NCBI GenBank assembly: GCA_016648135.1
Contig: JADDOH010002005.1
Span: 124,001 to 188,000, forward strand
Direction of reading: 5' to 3'
DNA from: Agrypnia vestita
Lineage: Eukaryota > Arthropoda > Insecta > Trichoptera > Phryganeidae
Length of the DNA: 64,000 nt
Under the pieces are notes generated by a model. The model did no database searches and was not told the origin of the DNA. It worked only from the letters and a program-made list of their open reading frames with translations. A program made the translations under genes and the position numbers. How positions within the stretch are numbered: position 1 is the first letter of the stretch; each line of letters starts with the position of its first letter. Positions 55,101 to 64,000 of the stretch are shown in pieces.

Positions 55101-55946
55101 GTGAAAGCCATTAGTATCATTTCGTCATGATCGTAGAACAATGACGGATGCGCGAAGAATTCCATATTGACTTTTTTGGATCATTAAAAAGTGAAAAAAA
55201 GAAGCCATCTAATGGTACATAAAAAGCGTATTTTTTCCTCATTAATATACGACATCGGTATAATGACGGTTCTGATTTGCGATCGTAGAACAATGCAGCA
55301 TGTGTAAAAACTTCATTGTACTGCGCTGACTATATTTGAGGTTTAAAAGGTATCAACTTTAAATAACTAACCCAAGTTTCAAAGGAAAATCTTTTGTAGT
55401 TATCGAGCTATGACATAAAGTGTCTTTATGTAAATAAAACTTCAAACTGCTCTCCTGCAAACTTGAGAAAAATTTGAGAAAAAAGACGATTTCATTTTCC
55501 ATATCATTTGCATAAATATTCTTGTGAATTTACCACTTAAAACTTTTTTTTCCAAATTTTACCATACTCACAATATGTATACGTAATTATAAATTGTGAA
55601 TCACTCAATTCGATATAATTATAAATTGTGAATCACTCAATTCGATATAATTATAAATTGTGAATCTTGAAGAGAACATGTTTTACTCACTAAACTTATA
55701 TATAATATCACAAATATGTATTTGTGGATGATCAAACGCTGTGGCTGACTCACCTTTGTCCTTCTCCTTCCTGCGTTCTTCTTTCAAGGTCTTCACAAAG
55801 TCTCTGAAGTAGTCCTCCCGCACGCTTGAACCGTCCACCGCCTTGTAGCGGGGGTCTGACTCCAGTTTCTTTTTCACGTCCGACCAGTGAGAGTGGCGGT
55901 CCACATCTTTAGACTCGCGCAGCAGTGCCGAGAAATCTTTCTTAAC
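49125..55946 (-). CDS. TCERG1: Transcription elongation regulator TCERG1 (CA150), 3' portion
   Basis: Seven coding exons, transcript order: 55946-55754, 54476-54352, 51789-51601, 51397-51275, 50298-50122, 49557-49388, 49254-49125. All phases match and give 368 residues plus stop. Content: FF4 (FSALLRES...HWSDVKKKLESDPRYK); a Lys/Glu/Asp-rich linker (KKDKKDKDRDKEEK) and a charged helix (EASIKEREREVQRAL ... HKRDEAIQ); FF5 (FNALLADLV..SWREAKKQLKKDHRW); FF6 (FREMLDELG..NWRDVRKLVKEDPRY); and the conserved end LEKRGPPPPPTATEPSRR. TCERG1 is a nuclear protein whose WW domains bind splicing factors and whose FF domains bind the phosphorylated RNA polymerase II C-terminal domain, coupling elongation with splicing. 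The WW region and FF1-3 must lie beyond 64000, so the intron before 55946 exceeds 8 kb. Confidence 0.95.
50524..51242. mobile_element. pogo/Tigger-like non-autonomous element in a TCERG1 intron
   Basis: Ends CAGTCGAACTCGGTTATAAC and, reversed, CAGTCGAACTCGGTCATAAC. Internal phrases GGATATAAGGA and GGCTATAAGGA repeat near both ends. CAGT-type ends with 'CGGTTATAACGA' are typical of pogo-like elements. TA precedes the left end, but CA follows the right one. The 719 bp hold short frames only. Confidence 0.75.
52165..54289 (+). mobile_element. Second mariner, decayed, split by a LINE
   Basis: Ends TTGGGTTGAGGCAAAAGTTT and, reversed from the right, TTGGGTCGAAGCAAAAGTTT, with TA at 52163-52164 and 54290-54291. 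Transposase text survives at about 53125-53510: DEKWVANNNVMRKRHWAKPG, KVLLCVWWDCAGIHYYKLL, then a stop-ridden remainder ending near the third catalytic region. A LINE occupies about 53525-54080. This mariner is of a different lineage from the one at 13417 (different ends). It lies in the TCERG1 intron 51790-54351. Confidence 0.8.
53535..54030 (-). pseudogene. LINE ORF2 C-terminal fragment inside the mariner
   Basis: Minus-strand frame (54018-53710) reads RPLLEYASQIWNPYFAKDIV, LLENVQRRATKLPLGF, YAERLRVLKLPTLQERRARG, DLIETFKILSGDYN and LRGHHLKLNKSR. This is the standard end of CR1/L2-like LINEs. The 3' end runs into (ATT)n microsatellite at about 53525-53550. Confidence 0.88.
54550..54985 (+). 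mobile_element. DNA-transposon fragment with HTH remnant (copy 2)
   Basis: Reverse-oriented relative of 3213-3610. Plus strand, 54702-54830: RDGARTIANEVLKFCEAEKA, then NNGPILPFDRLTDRTAAIT, uninterrupted here. Possible ends AACTTGGCGTGCGGCG (54551) and, reversed, AAATTGGCGTGCGAGGG (54968). It lies in the TCERG1 intron, between the exons at 54352-54476 and 55754-55946. Confidence 0.55.
55584..55672. repeat. Tandem repeat, period 32 bp, about 2.7 units
   Basis: TAATTATAAATTGTGAATCA then CTCAATTCGATA is repeated; the units are essentially identical. It ends 80 bases before the FF4 exon. Confidence 0.9.
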
Positions 55947-58031
55947 CTGGCGTGGTGAATCGAATCACACAATCGCATCACAAATCGTGCAACGAAATGT
56001 TTGGTAAGCAATTTTCAATTGCCACAAAATTGTTATCGGTTCCACCGTTGATGCGTCACGAGTTTGGAAATTCCGTTGAAGCACAGCGATGAAGTCACAT
56101 TCAGGATAGCGGAGGACCCGGAGACAGCGGCAGAAAATGGAAAAAGAAAAAAAAATTAGTCGAGGTAATGAGAAACCCTATTTTTTTGTTTGCTTTTCAA
56201 AATTGAAAAGCGGGAAGTAAATATTAAAAATTATTTCTAATGGCAACATTTAATGTGTGGGGGGGACGGTTTCGGTACAGTAAAAGGATATTCATTTAAC
56301 AATTAATATTCTTCATTGTATATTTCAGGGATGTGCACATCTCGGAAGCATTCAAAAAAAAAAAAAAAACAAAAAGCACTTTCTGCGCACTGCAAAATGT
56401 TTTATGACTTGAATCAAACATAAATATTGCCAAATAGAAATATTTTGAATTACTGCACCGCAGAGCAACGCTGAAATATAAAAATTAGTTAGTGAATTCT
56501 GAAAAAAATAGAGAAAATTAATATTGCTGTCGCAAGATGACACTGTTGAATTTTAAACTGAAAAAACCCTGAAATATTAGTAAAAATTATTATTTTCTGG
56601 AAAAGGAATTAAAGTAATGACTATTGAATACTTTTAAAATATGTATATTATATAATATTTAAACATAGTGTTTGTAAAAAAAAAAAAATTTAAATTTGGA
56701 GAATAATTCAATAGTTTAATAAAAGATTTGTCTCATGGCAGGTTGAATCAAAACTTAAGAGTAAATCTGACTTATCTTATGAAAGTCACCTGGACGCACT
56801 CGTCAATATTTATTTGTAATAAAATAATAAAATGCTGCGTCACAAGTAATAAGGCAGGTTTTGATATAATCCGCCACATGTTTATTATATATTATCTAGT
56901 AATATTAATTTAATATATATTATATTTATTTAAAATATGACGTCTGTTTTCCATCAAGTGCCGGTCGTTCAAAAATTACAGATATTGAAAAAAATATTTT
57001 CGTGTAAAACCAGTAACAATATAATTTAAAATGAGCATTGTTTTTGTCATAAATTGTAATGAAAAAACAACAATATTTTAACTTTAATAAGGACTATAAT
57101 AATAACATTCATTATAATCTATGCAGAAATAGGCTAATATTTAATGTAGTATCGAATGTGAAAATATAATTTATAAAATTAATACAAAATGTTGGTCAGA
57201 CCACATTTTTCATCACAAAAACACTCGTACAAAATTTCTTACAAAATAATCACAGTTTATAAATTACTCTGAAACAAATTTCAATTGACACAGTAATTTT
57301 TAAAACACGTGTTTGTTCAATTCAAAATTTTGTAAAAATTGATTAAAAACATTTTTTTTATTCAAACTGAAACATTCTTAATCTAAGGCATCTAAAATTT
57401 TGAATTGTACAATCTTTGTGAAATTCGTTTAATTTTTTGTCATAATTAAAAAATGCAAAAAATATTTAGTTTTTTATTTATTTATATTAATGTGTATTAC
57501 AGCTAAGACTGGTTTTTCTATGAAAATTTAAATGGTGAGTACCACTTAATTATAAATGTTAATTTAACATAATTCTAACTAATTACTTTTCCCCATTATA
57601 CAAGAAAGGGGATGCAAAATCAGTTTTAAGGCTGGTGAGAAAGAAATCATTTTGCAGTATTCATTTATAAAATGTGGGTACAAAAGCAACGGCAGCAATA
57701 TCCAAAAAAAAATTAATGCAGTGATCGAGGATTTCTAATTTATGATGTACTAAATTTGAGATTTTATTAGAGAAACATAGCCTGTATATAAATATCATTT
57801 TGGAAGGAATAGACGGATAAAAGCTAGAATTCAGTACATTTGAAAATAATAATCTCCGGTAATTGCGTTCAAAACATTTTCTTTTTGTATATTGCTGCTT
57901 CTGCACCGCACAAATGTAAATCAGTGTAGTGTACACTTAAAGCCAAATCACACCCCGAACTCTAAAAAAATTACTAATAAAATCAGATATTTTGAATGTG
58001 GGGTCGGTGAATATATTTCATTTATATGATC
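55947..58031. other. TCERG1 intron, AT-rich, nothing recognised
   Basis: Long AT-rich stretch with homopolymer A runs. I searched both strands for FF or WW signatures and for phase-compatible exons and found none. Confidence 0.5.
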
Positions 58032-58039
58032 GTTTAAAT

Positions 58040-58486
58040 CAGGGTTCGAGGATGTATATCCGCGGATATATATCATGATATAACCATATAACCAAAAAAC
58101 TTTCTGCAGTCGTTAATAGATGGCGATTTTAAAAAGAGCTATGGCTGTTCTTTTGTTTAAATTGTTTCGTATGATCGGTTTTTTACTTGACACAAAGAAA
58201 CAAACACCCATAACACTACATTAGAAAGAGCAATTTTTATAACTTATATATAATAAATGCATATATTAGCTTTTTTCAGTATGCAATTCATTTATTTAAT
58301 AAATAATAATTCATGTACAAAATAAAATAAAAAAAATTCCTAATTATTTCGAGTTCCTATCAATCGATATGTGCAAAAAAGGAGAAAAAAAGTTTCGATA
58401 CATATCCAATTTTTTATATATATCGGATATATATAAAAAAAATCTGATTTTTTTCTGATATAAAATTCGGATTTTTTCGAACCCTG
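58040..58486. mobile_element. hAT-type MITE, second copy of the 45823 family
   Basis: Ends CAGGGTTCGAGGATGTATAT and, reversed, CAGGGTTCGAAAAAATCCGA. A perfect 8-bp duplication GTTTAAAT stands on both sides (58032-58039, 58487-58494). It shares AGATGGCGATTTTAAAAAG-like and TCATTTATTTAATAAATAAT segments with the first copy, in the reverse orientation. Confidence 0.92.
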
Positions 58487-58494
58487 GTTTAAAT

Positions 58495-59967
58495 ACACAT
58501 TGAGTAACCATGCTTGGCCTCAAGAGACGGCCAGAAGAACAAGTGTATCTAATTCTGATTCTAAAAACCACCTCCAACATTTTAACCAGATATCTTCCAG
58601 GCTCCGCTTCGAGGAGGAATCCTCGAAAAGAGATTCTTAAGAGAGGCGTATAAAGCGGTAATGTAGTTTGAGGGACTGGCATTTAAAAATAAAAAATCAA
58701 CATTTACCCTCGTGCGACCTGGGTGAAAAGAGATGATTATTATTCATTAAATTAAATCATTCCTTGCGCTCGATAATAATTTAAGCTCGTTGCTTTGTTT
58801 TACAGTATTTTAACAACCATTTAGTGTGTGCATGTATGTATATAAGCTTGGTTTTAATAAAGTAGAGGGTTAGGAAGCAGGAATCTCGTAGAACATACAT
58901 AATGTAGAGATTCCAACACCTGGCCTCTTGAACCAGTGAACTGGTCCACGGAATCATGCACTAAGTATCTGCTCACTAGAGTAACTCTCAAAAACCAGAT
59001 GTCTATTTAAAATTGAATGGTGTATTTCGAAAAGGTTACAAGTCACACTTTTGTGATTGTTCAGGAGAGTGAAAAATATATCTCCTGTAAAATTTATAAA
59101 GAAAATATTTCATGTCATATTATATGGTAAGTACATATTAACTGTTGTATTCAAATGAAAAAAAAATTTTTTTCTTCAAATTGACGAATACGTACCTACT
59201 TGCAATCTTCGCCCACGGAGTTGGATGGAATTTCCTTATTTACATGGTTTATATGCTGCGAGTCTTTTAACATAGATTTCTTTTATAGTTTAAGATTTAT
59301 AATTTTCACCACTTAAATATTCATTTCTTTTTTCTTTTTGGGTGTAAATTAATATTTTCGTCAGGTTTACAATGTCACTGTCCGTTATTTAGAATTTGCT
59401 GTCATACACGGCATGTAGTTCGAAAACTTAGCGAGTCCAGGACTCGTAAAAAAATGTTTTCGAAGTACATTAATTTTTGCAATGCTCTAAAATATACAAT
59501 AATGGAACGTTTTTGTATCAGACTTGTGTATTTAGGTATTCTGAAGATGTTTGCATACTTAACTCATTTTTTGAAAAAATGTCACTCGTAACGTTTTCGA
59601 AGCACACCATTCAATTAACATAATTTTGATAGAAAACTGCTTTTTTAGATTCAGAAAGCATGCTTAAAACATATTTTAATAAGTTCATTGATGTGTAATA
59701 GTCATTGTATTCATGAGAAATGGAGAATGGTTCCTTTCTCTAACGTTTTTAAAAAAATAAATTAAAAAAGAGATAGGCGCTCTATTACATTTTACCCCCT
59801 TTTGTTCAAAATCTCCACTACAGAAATAACCATAATAATTTTATTGGGGATTCGAAACCTTCATCAGATCTTGGGAATCACGTTTGGAAAACAAACCTTT
59901 CTTGATAATTTACTAAGATTTTTAAAAATCTAATTAATAGTTTAGAACACAATTATTAAACTATATA
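58495..59967. other. TCERG1 intron or upstream region, nothing recognised
   Basis: AT-rich, with a GC-richer stretch at 58510-58680 that shows no domain in any frame. Confidence 0.4.
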
Positions 59968-60463
59968 CAGGGTGTAAGGGAGCTAGTCCACAATACTTTA
60001 CAGGTGGATTCCTGCCTTGATTATGAGTCGAAAATGTTCAAGCAATCATGACCTAATATCAATAGTTAAGGAGATATGTGACATCAAAGTTTGCATTTTT
60101 TTTTTTTCAATATTTCTGACTTATTTTTTTAAAACGTTGGACTATTATTACAGTAACTTACATCTAATATTTAAAAAATCATTCCCTTTAATACAAGTCA
60201 AATAAAATGATAAAAACCTTACAATTCCAATTGGAAAACATTAAAATTCAAATTTTTTCAAGGTTTTTATTATTTTATTTAACTTTAATTGAAACAAATG
60301 AATTTTTCCTAATTGCTGTACGTTCCCTTCAACGTTTTGTAAAAAATAAGTCAGAAATATTGGGAAAAAAAAATGCAAACTTTGATTTTGCATAACTCCA
60401 TAACTATTGATCAAGGCAAGAATCCGCCTGTAAAGTATCGTGGACTAGCTCTGTCACACCCTG
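59968..60463. mobile_element. 496-bp TA-flanked MITE, second complete copy
   Basis: Ends CAGGGTGTAAGGGAGCTAGT and, reversed, CAGGGTGTGACAGAGCTAGT, with TA on both sides (59966-59967, 60464-60465). Same family as 22266-22774, with the internal phrase GGATTCCTGCCTTGATTATG identical in both. Confidence 0.88.
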
Positions 60464-60823
60464 TATAAAGGATTTCAACAAACCCAACAAAAAAGGTTAT
60501 TTCTGTAATTTAAATCAAATATACATTACATTTATAAATTTTATAAAAGAACATGTTTATTTTTGAACACTGTGTTCCGGTGTTACGTAAAATTAGAAAT
60601 ATCCAATTTGCTTTTTTTAATTGACAGTTGATGCACTTCTGACACGATATGATATGACTGAGTTTAGCGGGAATTGCAAAGATTAGTATGTAACTGAGAG
60701 TTGCACAGTAACACAAGGGTGTGGCATTCTATCTTCCGTACGTATTCCGGCAGAGAAACTGCGAGATTAACTAGTTAGTTGGAATATGATTGAAATATCT
60801 GACAAAACAATTAATTTAGTATA

Positions 60824-61365
60824 GAGTAAAACCCCATTAATTCAAACGTCGATGATTTAAAATTCGCCATAACAAGTCCCAAAATGTTGATTTCATAGCA
60901 GATTAATCTCGATAATTTTAAAATCCCGGTAATTCGTAATTCAAATTCATAAATCAATACATTTATTTCGCATAATTCAAATTTTTTTCGCAAGTGATAA
61001 CACATATGTACTTTAGTACAGTAGCCGGCAAACATCTTGACAATTTTCGGCGTAGTGGGGGGAAGTTTACGCATGTACCATTCCACCAACGAACCGAAAA
61101 TTTGTCTTCTGCGCATTCCCCCACTACGCTAAAATTTTTCAAGAAGTTTGCCGGCAACTGTAATAGAAATGTCGCAATCTTTGTTTCAGATATAATTAGT
61201 GTAATTGGCTAAAATAAATTTTGCGTTTTAAAATGATAATAAATACACACATTTTTCACACAATTAATAATGGCTTTTTTCGCGAGTTTTAGAATTTTTT
61301 GCAAATTTCGCCATCGCATCGCAATTTTTTTGTCCCTTGAATTTTGAATTAACGAGGTTCTACTG
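60824..61365. mobile_element. pogo-like element with a nested MITE
   Basis: Ends GAGTAAAACCCCATTAATTC and, reversed, CAGTAGAACCTCGTTAATTC, with TA at 60822-60823 and 61366-61367. The 142-bp MITE (61019-61160) is inserted inside. No transposase. Confidence 0.78.
61019..61160. mobile_element. Small TA-flanked MITE, copy 2 (nested)
   Basis: Ends CAGTAGCCGGCAAACATCTT and, reversed, CAGTTGCCGGCAAACTTCTT. The arms extend about 50 bp through AATTTT and GCGTAGTGGGGG. TA on both sides. Same family as 31545-31671. Confidence 0.9.
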
Positions 61366-61371
61366 TAGTAG

Positions 61372-63035
61372 TTTCTATCATTTTTATAAATCGAGATCGG
61401 GTTCAAATAGATTCAAAATAATATAAAAATATTATTTTAGTCAAAACATTATTCCGTACAATGTTTAGTTGAGGAATATGCAACGTCCAAGTTTGAAACA
61501 ATTATTTGTATTTTACGCAATATAATACAGTTACCATAACATAGAAACTAGTATTGACTGGCTTGTCATAATGTAGTGTGTGGCCCTCACGGGGGCTTGA
61601 TAAATTACCGACTAATGAAATTTCACAATTGATTTTCCCATTTTGACGAGTGCAGTGACATATTTACATTTTCCATAACACAATAACACAGCGTCAACAC
61701 TCCAATGTACAATTATTGTCCAATTAACTAAATATCAAAAAAAACATTTCCCCGTTTCAATTGTAAATTTTCAATTTCATATTTTCGAAGATTGTGTGTG
61801 GTCATACATTACATTTGGTTAGGCCTGAAATTAGGGGCGATGCATTGTGTCTCTCCTTCGCTTAGCCCGCTGCCTTTCCAGTCCTTTCCAGGCCTGCAGA
61901 ATGCCCGCTCATCGGTCCGCCCTCGTGGTCGGCCGCTAGGCACACCCGCGCTACCAGTTACACACTTTTGCTGTTAATAAATTTATCACACCGGGACGGG
62001 AAGTAATGAATAATTTAAACATCTCAATTGACAAAATTAGACTCCTAACTGTAGTCTGACCAGCGTAACCAGACCATTGGCAATCTATTCTTCAATTCGG
62101 TCTCCAACTGTGTGCCGTTATCCACTAAAATGGGGAATAAGTCTCATTGATATTACTGATGTATTCAATTAAGACTCATACTGCTAAAGTAAAAATATCT
62201 CGATACCGCGGTTCGAAACATACACATTTATATCCCTTAATAAGTTTTCTTTCATCCCACGAGATTATTCAAGGCATCATTATAAACGCCAGCCACTCAC
62301 AAATCAAGATTTTGATTACAATTATTCTATAGAAAAAGAGATAATCTACTTACCACCACTGCACACTTCCATTCATAACATGTCGTAGCTCCTTTTGCAT
62401 GTTCACCGCTGGTTAATTAATATCTGTGCAATTTCATGCGACAATCAAAAAACCCCATTCTTAATAAGATAATAAGTAGGACCACAAAATTTGTCATACG
62501 GGATATGACTTTTTAAACTATAAAGCGTTCAAATAAATAAATAGTAAACACCGAGATTGCAACTAAAAACTTTTCCGAAAATATTAATATTCATTGGTTT
62601 CCAACATTGTTTACAAATAATTTAAATAAAGTTCACCGAAAGGTCAAGAAGTTCACCAGCTTCTTTGTAACGTTTATAGTCCAATTTTAACAGAACAGGC
62701 AAGAGTGCGACGTACAAGTGACAGCTTAACTGCAATAGAAAATGCAAATTTGAAAAAATCAAGACATTTTTGACAAAATTAATAATTTACATACGGCTAC
62801 ACCATATATATACCTTGCATAATTATTAGATATTTTAATAATAAATTTAATATTTTGAATATCTGTTTTCCGACATCAAAGATGTAATCAATCTTTTTAC
62901 CTCAATGTGTGCTGCACCTCTTTGGCCACAATTAGCACACGCGGTGATATAATATGTAACATGAATTTCTCTAAACAAATCACAATTTAATACTTGATAG
63001 ATTGATGGTTGTTGTTGGTCAGACTATAGTTTAGG
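61372..63035. other. Right-hand region, nothing recognised
   Basis: AT-rich, with one GC-rich island at 61840-61970 (GGCCTGCAGAATGCCCGCTC, CGTGGTCGGCCGC) that is open in several frames but shows no known domain. It might be a promoter-proximal island or a transposon piece. Confidence 0.35.
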
Positions 63036-63284
63036 GTGTCAAAATTCAAGAAAATTGCTGATCTTATTGGTACTGACATGTTTGATAAAGCTGATTGCGG
63101 AATTTCGGAGAAGCATTTTGCAGTGTCTCAGGATAAAAATGAGAAAGGCAATTTTGTGCATTTTCCACAATTTATACAATTTTCACTGGTCCCTGGAAAG
63201 GCTAAGGTAGACCGGTACTACACTTCCGTGTGTAATTATAACAGAATCAAATTATTCCAAAATCAAGAATGCAGTGGAATTTGA
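63036..63284 (+). CDS. Unassigned 82-codon open frame
   Basis: The frame begins with a TTG/GTG-type codon rather than ATG. It reads SKFKKIADLIGTDMFDKADC, GISEKHFAVSQDKNEKGNF, then VPGKAKVDRYYTSVCNYN. The first half looks protein-like and may be a decayed exon or element fragment. The second half looks random. No family recognised. Beyond it, to 64000, I see only AT-rich DNA. Confidence 0.2.
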   Translation: MSKFKKIADLIGTDMFDKADCGISEKHFAVSQDKNEKGNFVHFPQFIQFSLVPGKAKVDRYYTSVCNYNRIKLFQNQECSGI

Positions 63285-64000
63285 ACCTACAATTTAACAT
63301 ACATATGTGAAGAATCTTCTGCCATCAATTATTTGGGTAAGTAAAGACACTTAAAACAAGCAAATTGCTTTACAGTAGCTGAAGCCACACCACACTTTGC
63401 TTTCAACTCAAAATGAAGTGTGGCTTGGTACCATTTCTGCCACATTATCCTGAGCACAGAAACTTTGTTTCATCATTTGTATATCAACTAGAGTCGAAAG
63501 ATTTTATAGTCGGCACACTTAAAAATAACCTTTAAAAATTTACACGATACAACATTATATCAGTAGCTTTGGATTATTATTATCAAAAGTGAAATAATTA
63601 ATTGTAACTTGCAACATAATATAAGGAAAAATATAAATAATTTCCATGGATTTACTGAATTGTTGAAGCACTGATGGAATGTTATCGTACGGATGAGAGC
63701 TTTATGTCAGGGATATAATATTATCCATACAAAACTTATACGTAGTTAAACCTACGTAGAACATTGTTCATGAAGGCACATTCAAGGCCTGACCCGAGGC
63801 TACACACAGAGAGTGTAGCAGAGGCATAAATATACTTCAAGGGCTAATGTCAATGTTGTACAGAGGTATATATATTTTAAAAATAAACAAGAAAATATTG
63901 TAAACATACTTAATGCTGTAAAAAAAGACTGGAGATTAAAGATTAGAAGAGACATCTTGAGCTTATAATATAAACAAATTAAAATTCCTTCATCAAAATA

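Noticed and set aside
61792..61977. GC-rich 61-codon frame as a TCERG1 upstream exon
   Set aside because: Plus strand, opposite to TCERG1. The minus strand there shows no WW or FF signature and no phase-compatible splice pair.

Overview
The window is nuclear DNA from an insect. It is AT-rich, has spliced protein genes with GT-AG introns of up to several kilobases, and is crowded with eukaryotic transposons (mariner, hAT, PIF/Harbinger, pogo-like elements, Penelope-like elements, several kinds of non-LTR retrotransposon, tRNA-derived SINEs). Two genes belong to the pickpocket branch of DEG/ENaC channels, which is typical of insects. I cannot name the order with confidence. Some LINE tails resemble those common in Lepidoptera, but similar elements occur in other insects.

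I find four host genes by joining exons by hand. (1) Minus strand, 848-7246: a two-exon gene for a 177-residue secreted protein with an Ala/Lys/Glu/Thr decapeptide repeat, which I do not recognise. (2) and (3) Plus strand, 21539-29498 and 36722-45802: two tandem nine-exon pickpocket-type sodium channel genes with identical exon lengths and phases from exon 2 onward. Similarity continues into introns and 3' flanks, so this is a segmental duplication of roughly 10-11 kb. (4) Minus strand, 49125-55946: the last seven coding exons of the transcription elongation regulator TCERG1 (CA150), covering FF domains 4-6 and the conserved C-terminus. Its 5' part lies beyond the right edge.

Layout: 1-7.3 kb holds the secreted-protein gene, whose 5.9 kb intron is full of transposon debris. 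7.3-21.3 kb is mostly repeats: LINE remnants, a nearly intact mariner, a decayed hAT, and palindromic elements resembling the terminal repeats of Penelope-like elements. 21.4-48 kb is the duplicated channel region, with insertions specific to one copy. 48-56 kb is the 3' half of TCERG1, with a pogo-like element in one intron and a mariner split by a LINE in another. 56-64 kb is its upstream intron or flank and holds terminal-inverted-repeat elements but no exon I could recognise.

The most unusual material is: the unassigned secreted repeat protein; a Penelope-like fragment with the end of its GIY-YIG endonuclease and a CTGATGA-hairpin-GAAAC motif resembling a hammerhead ribozyme core; a perfect 90-bp-arm palindrome in a channel intron, from a family with a related core; a hAT-like MITE whose empty site survives in the paralogous gene; two unrelated elements inserted at the same site of two copies of one repeat; and an unidentified open reading frame interrupted by a foldback insertion.

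All exon joins, repeat pairings and target-site duplications were read by eye. No alignment, structure prediction or database search was run.
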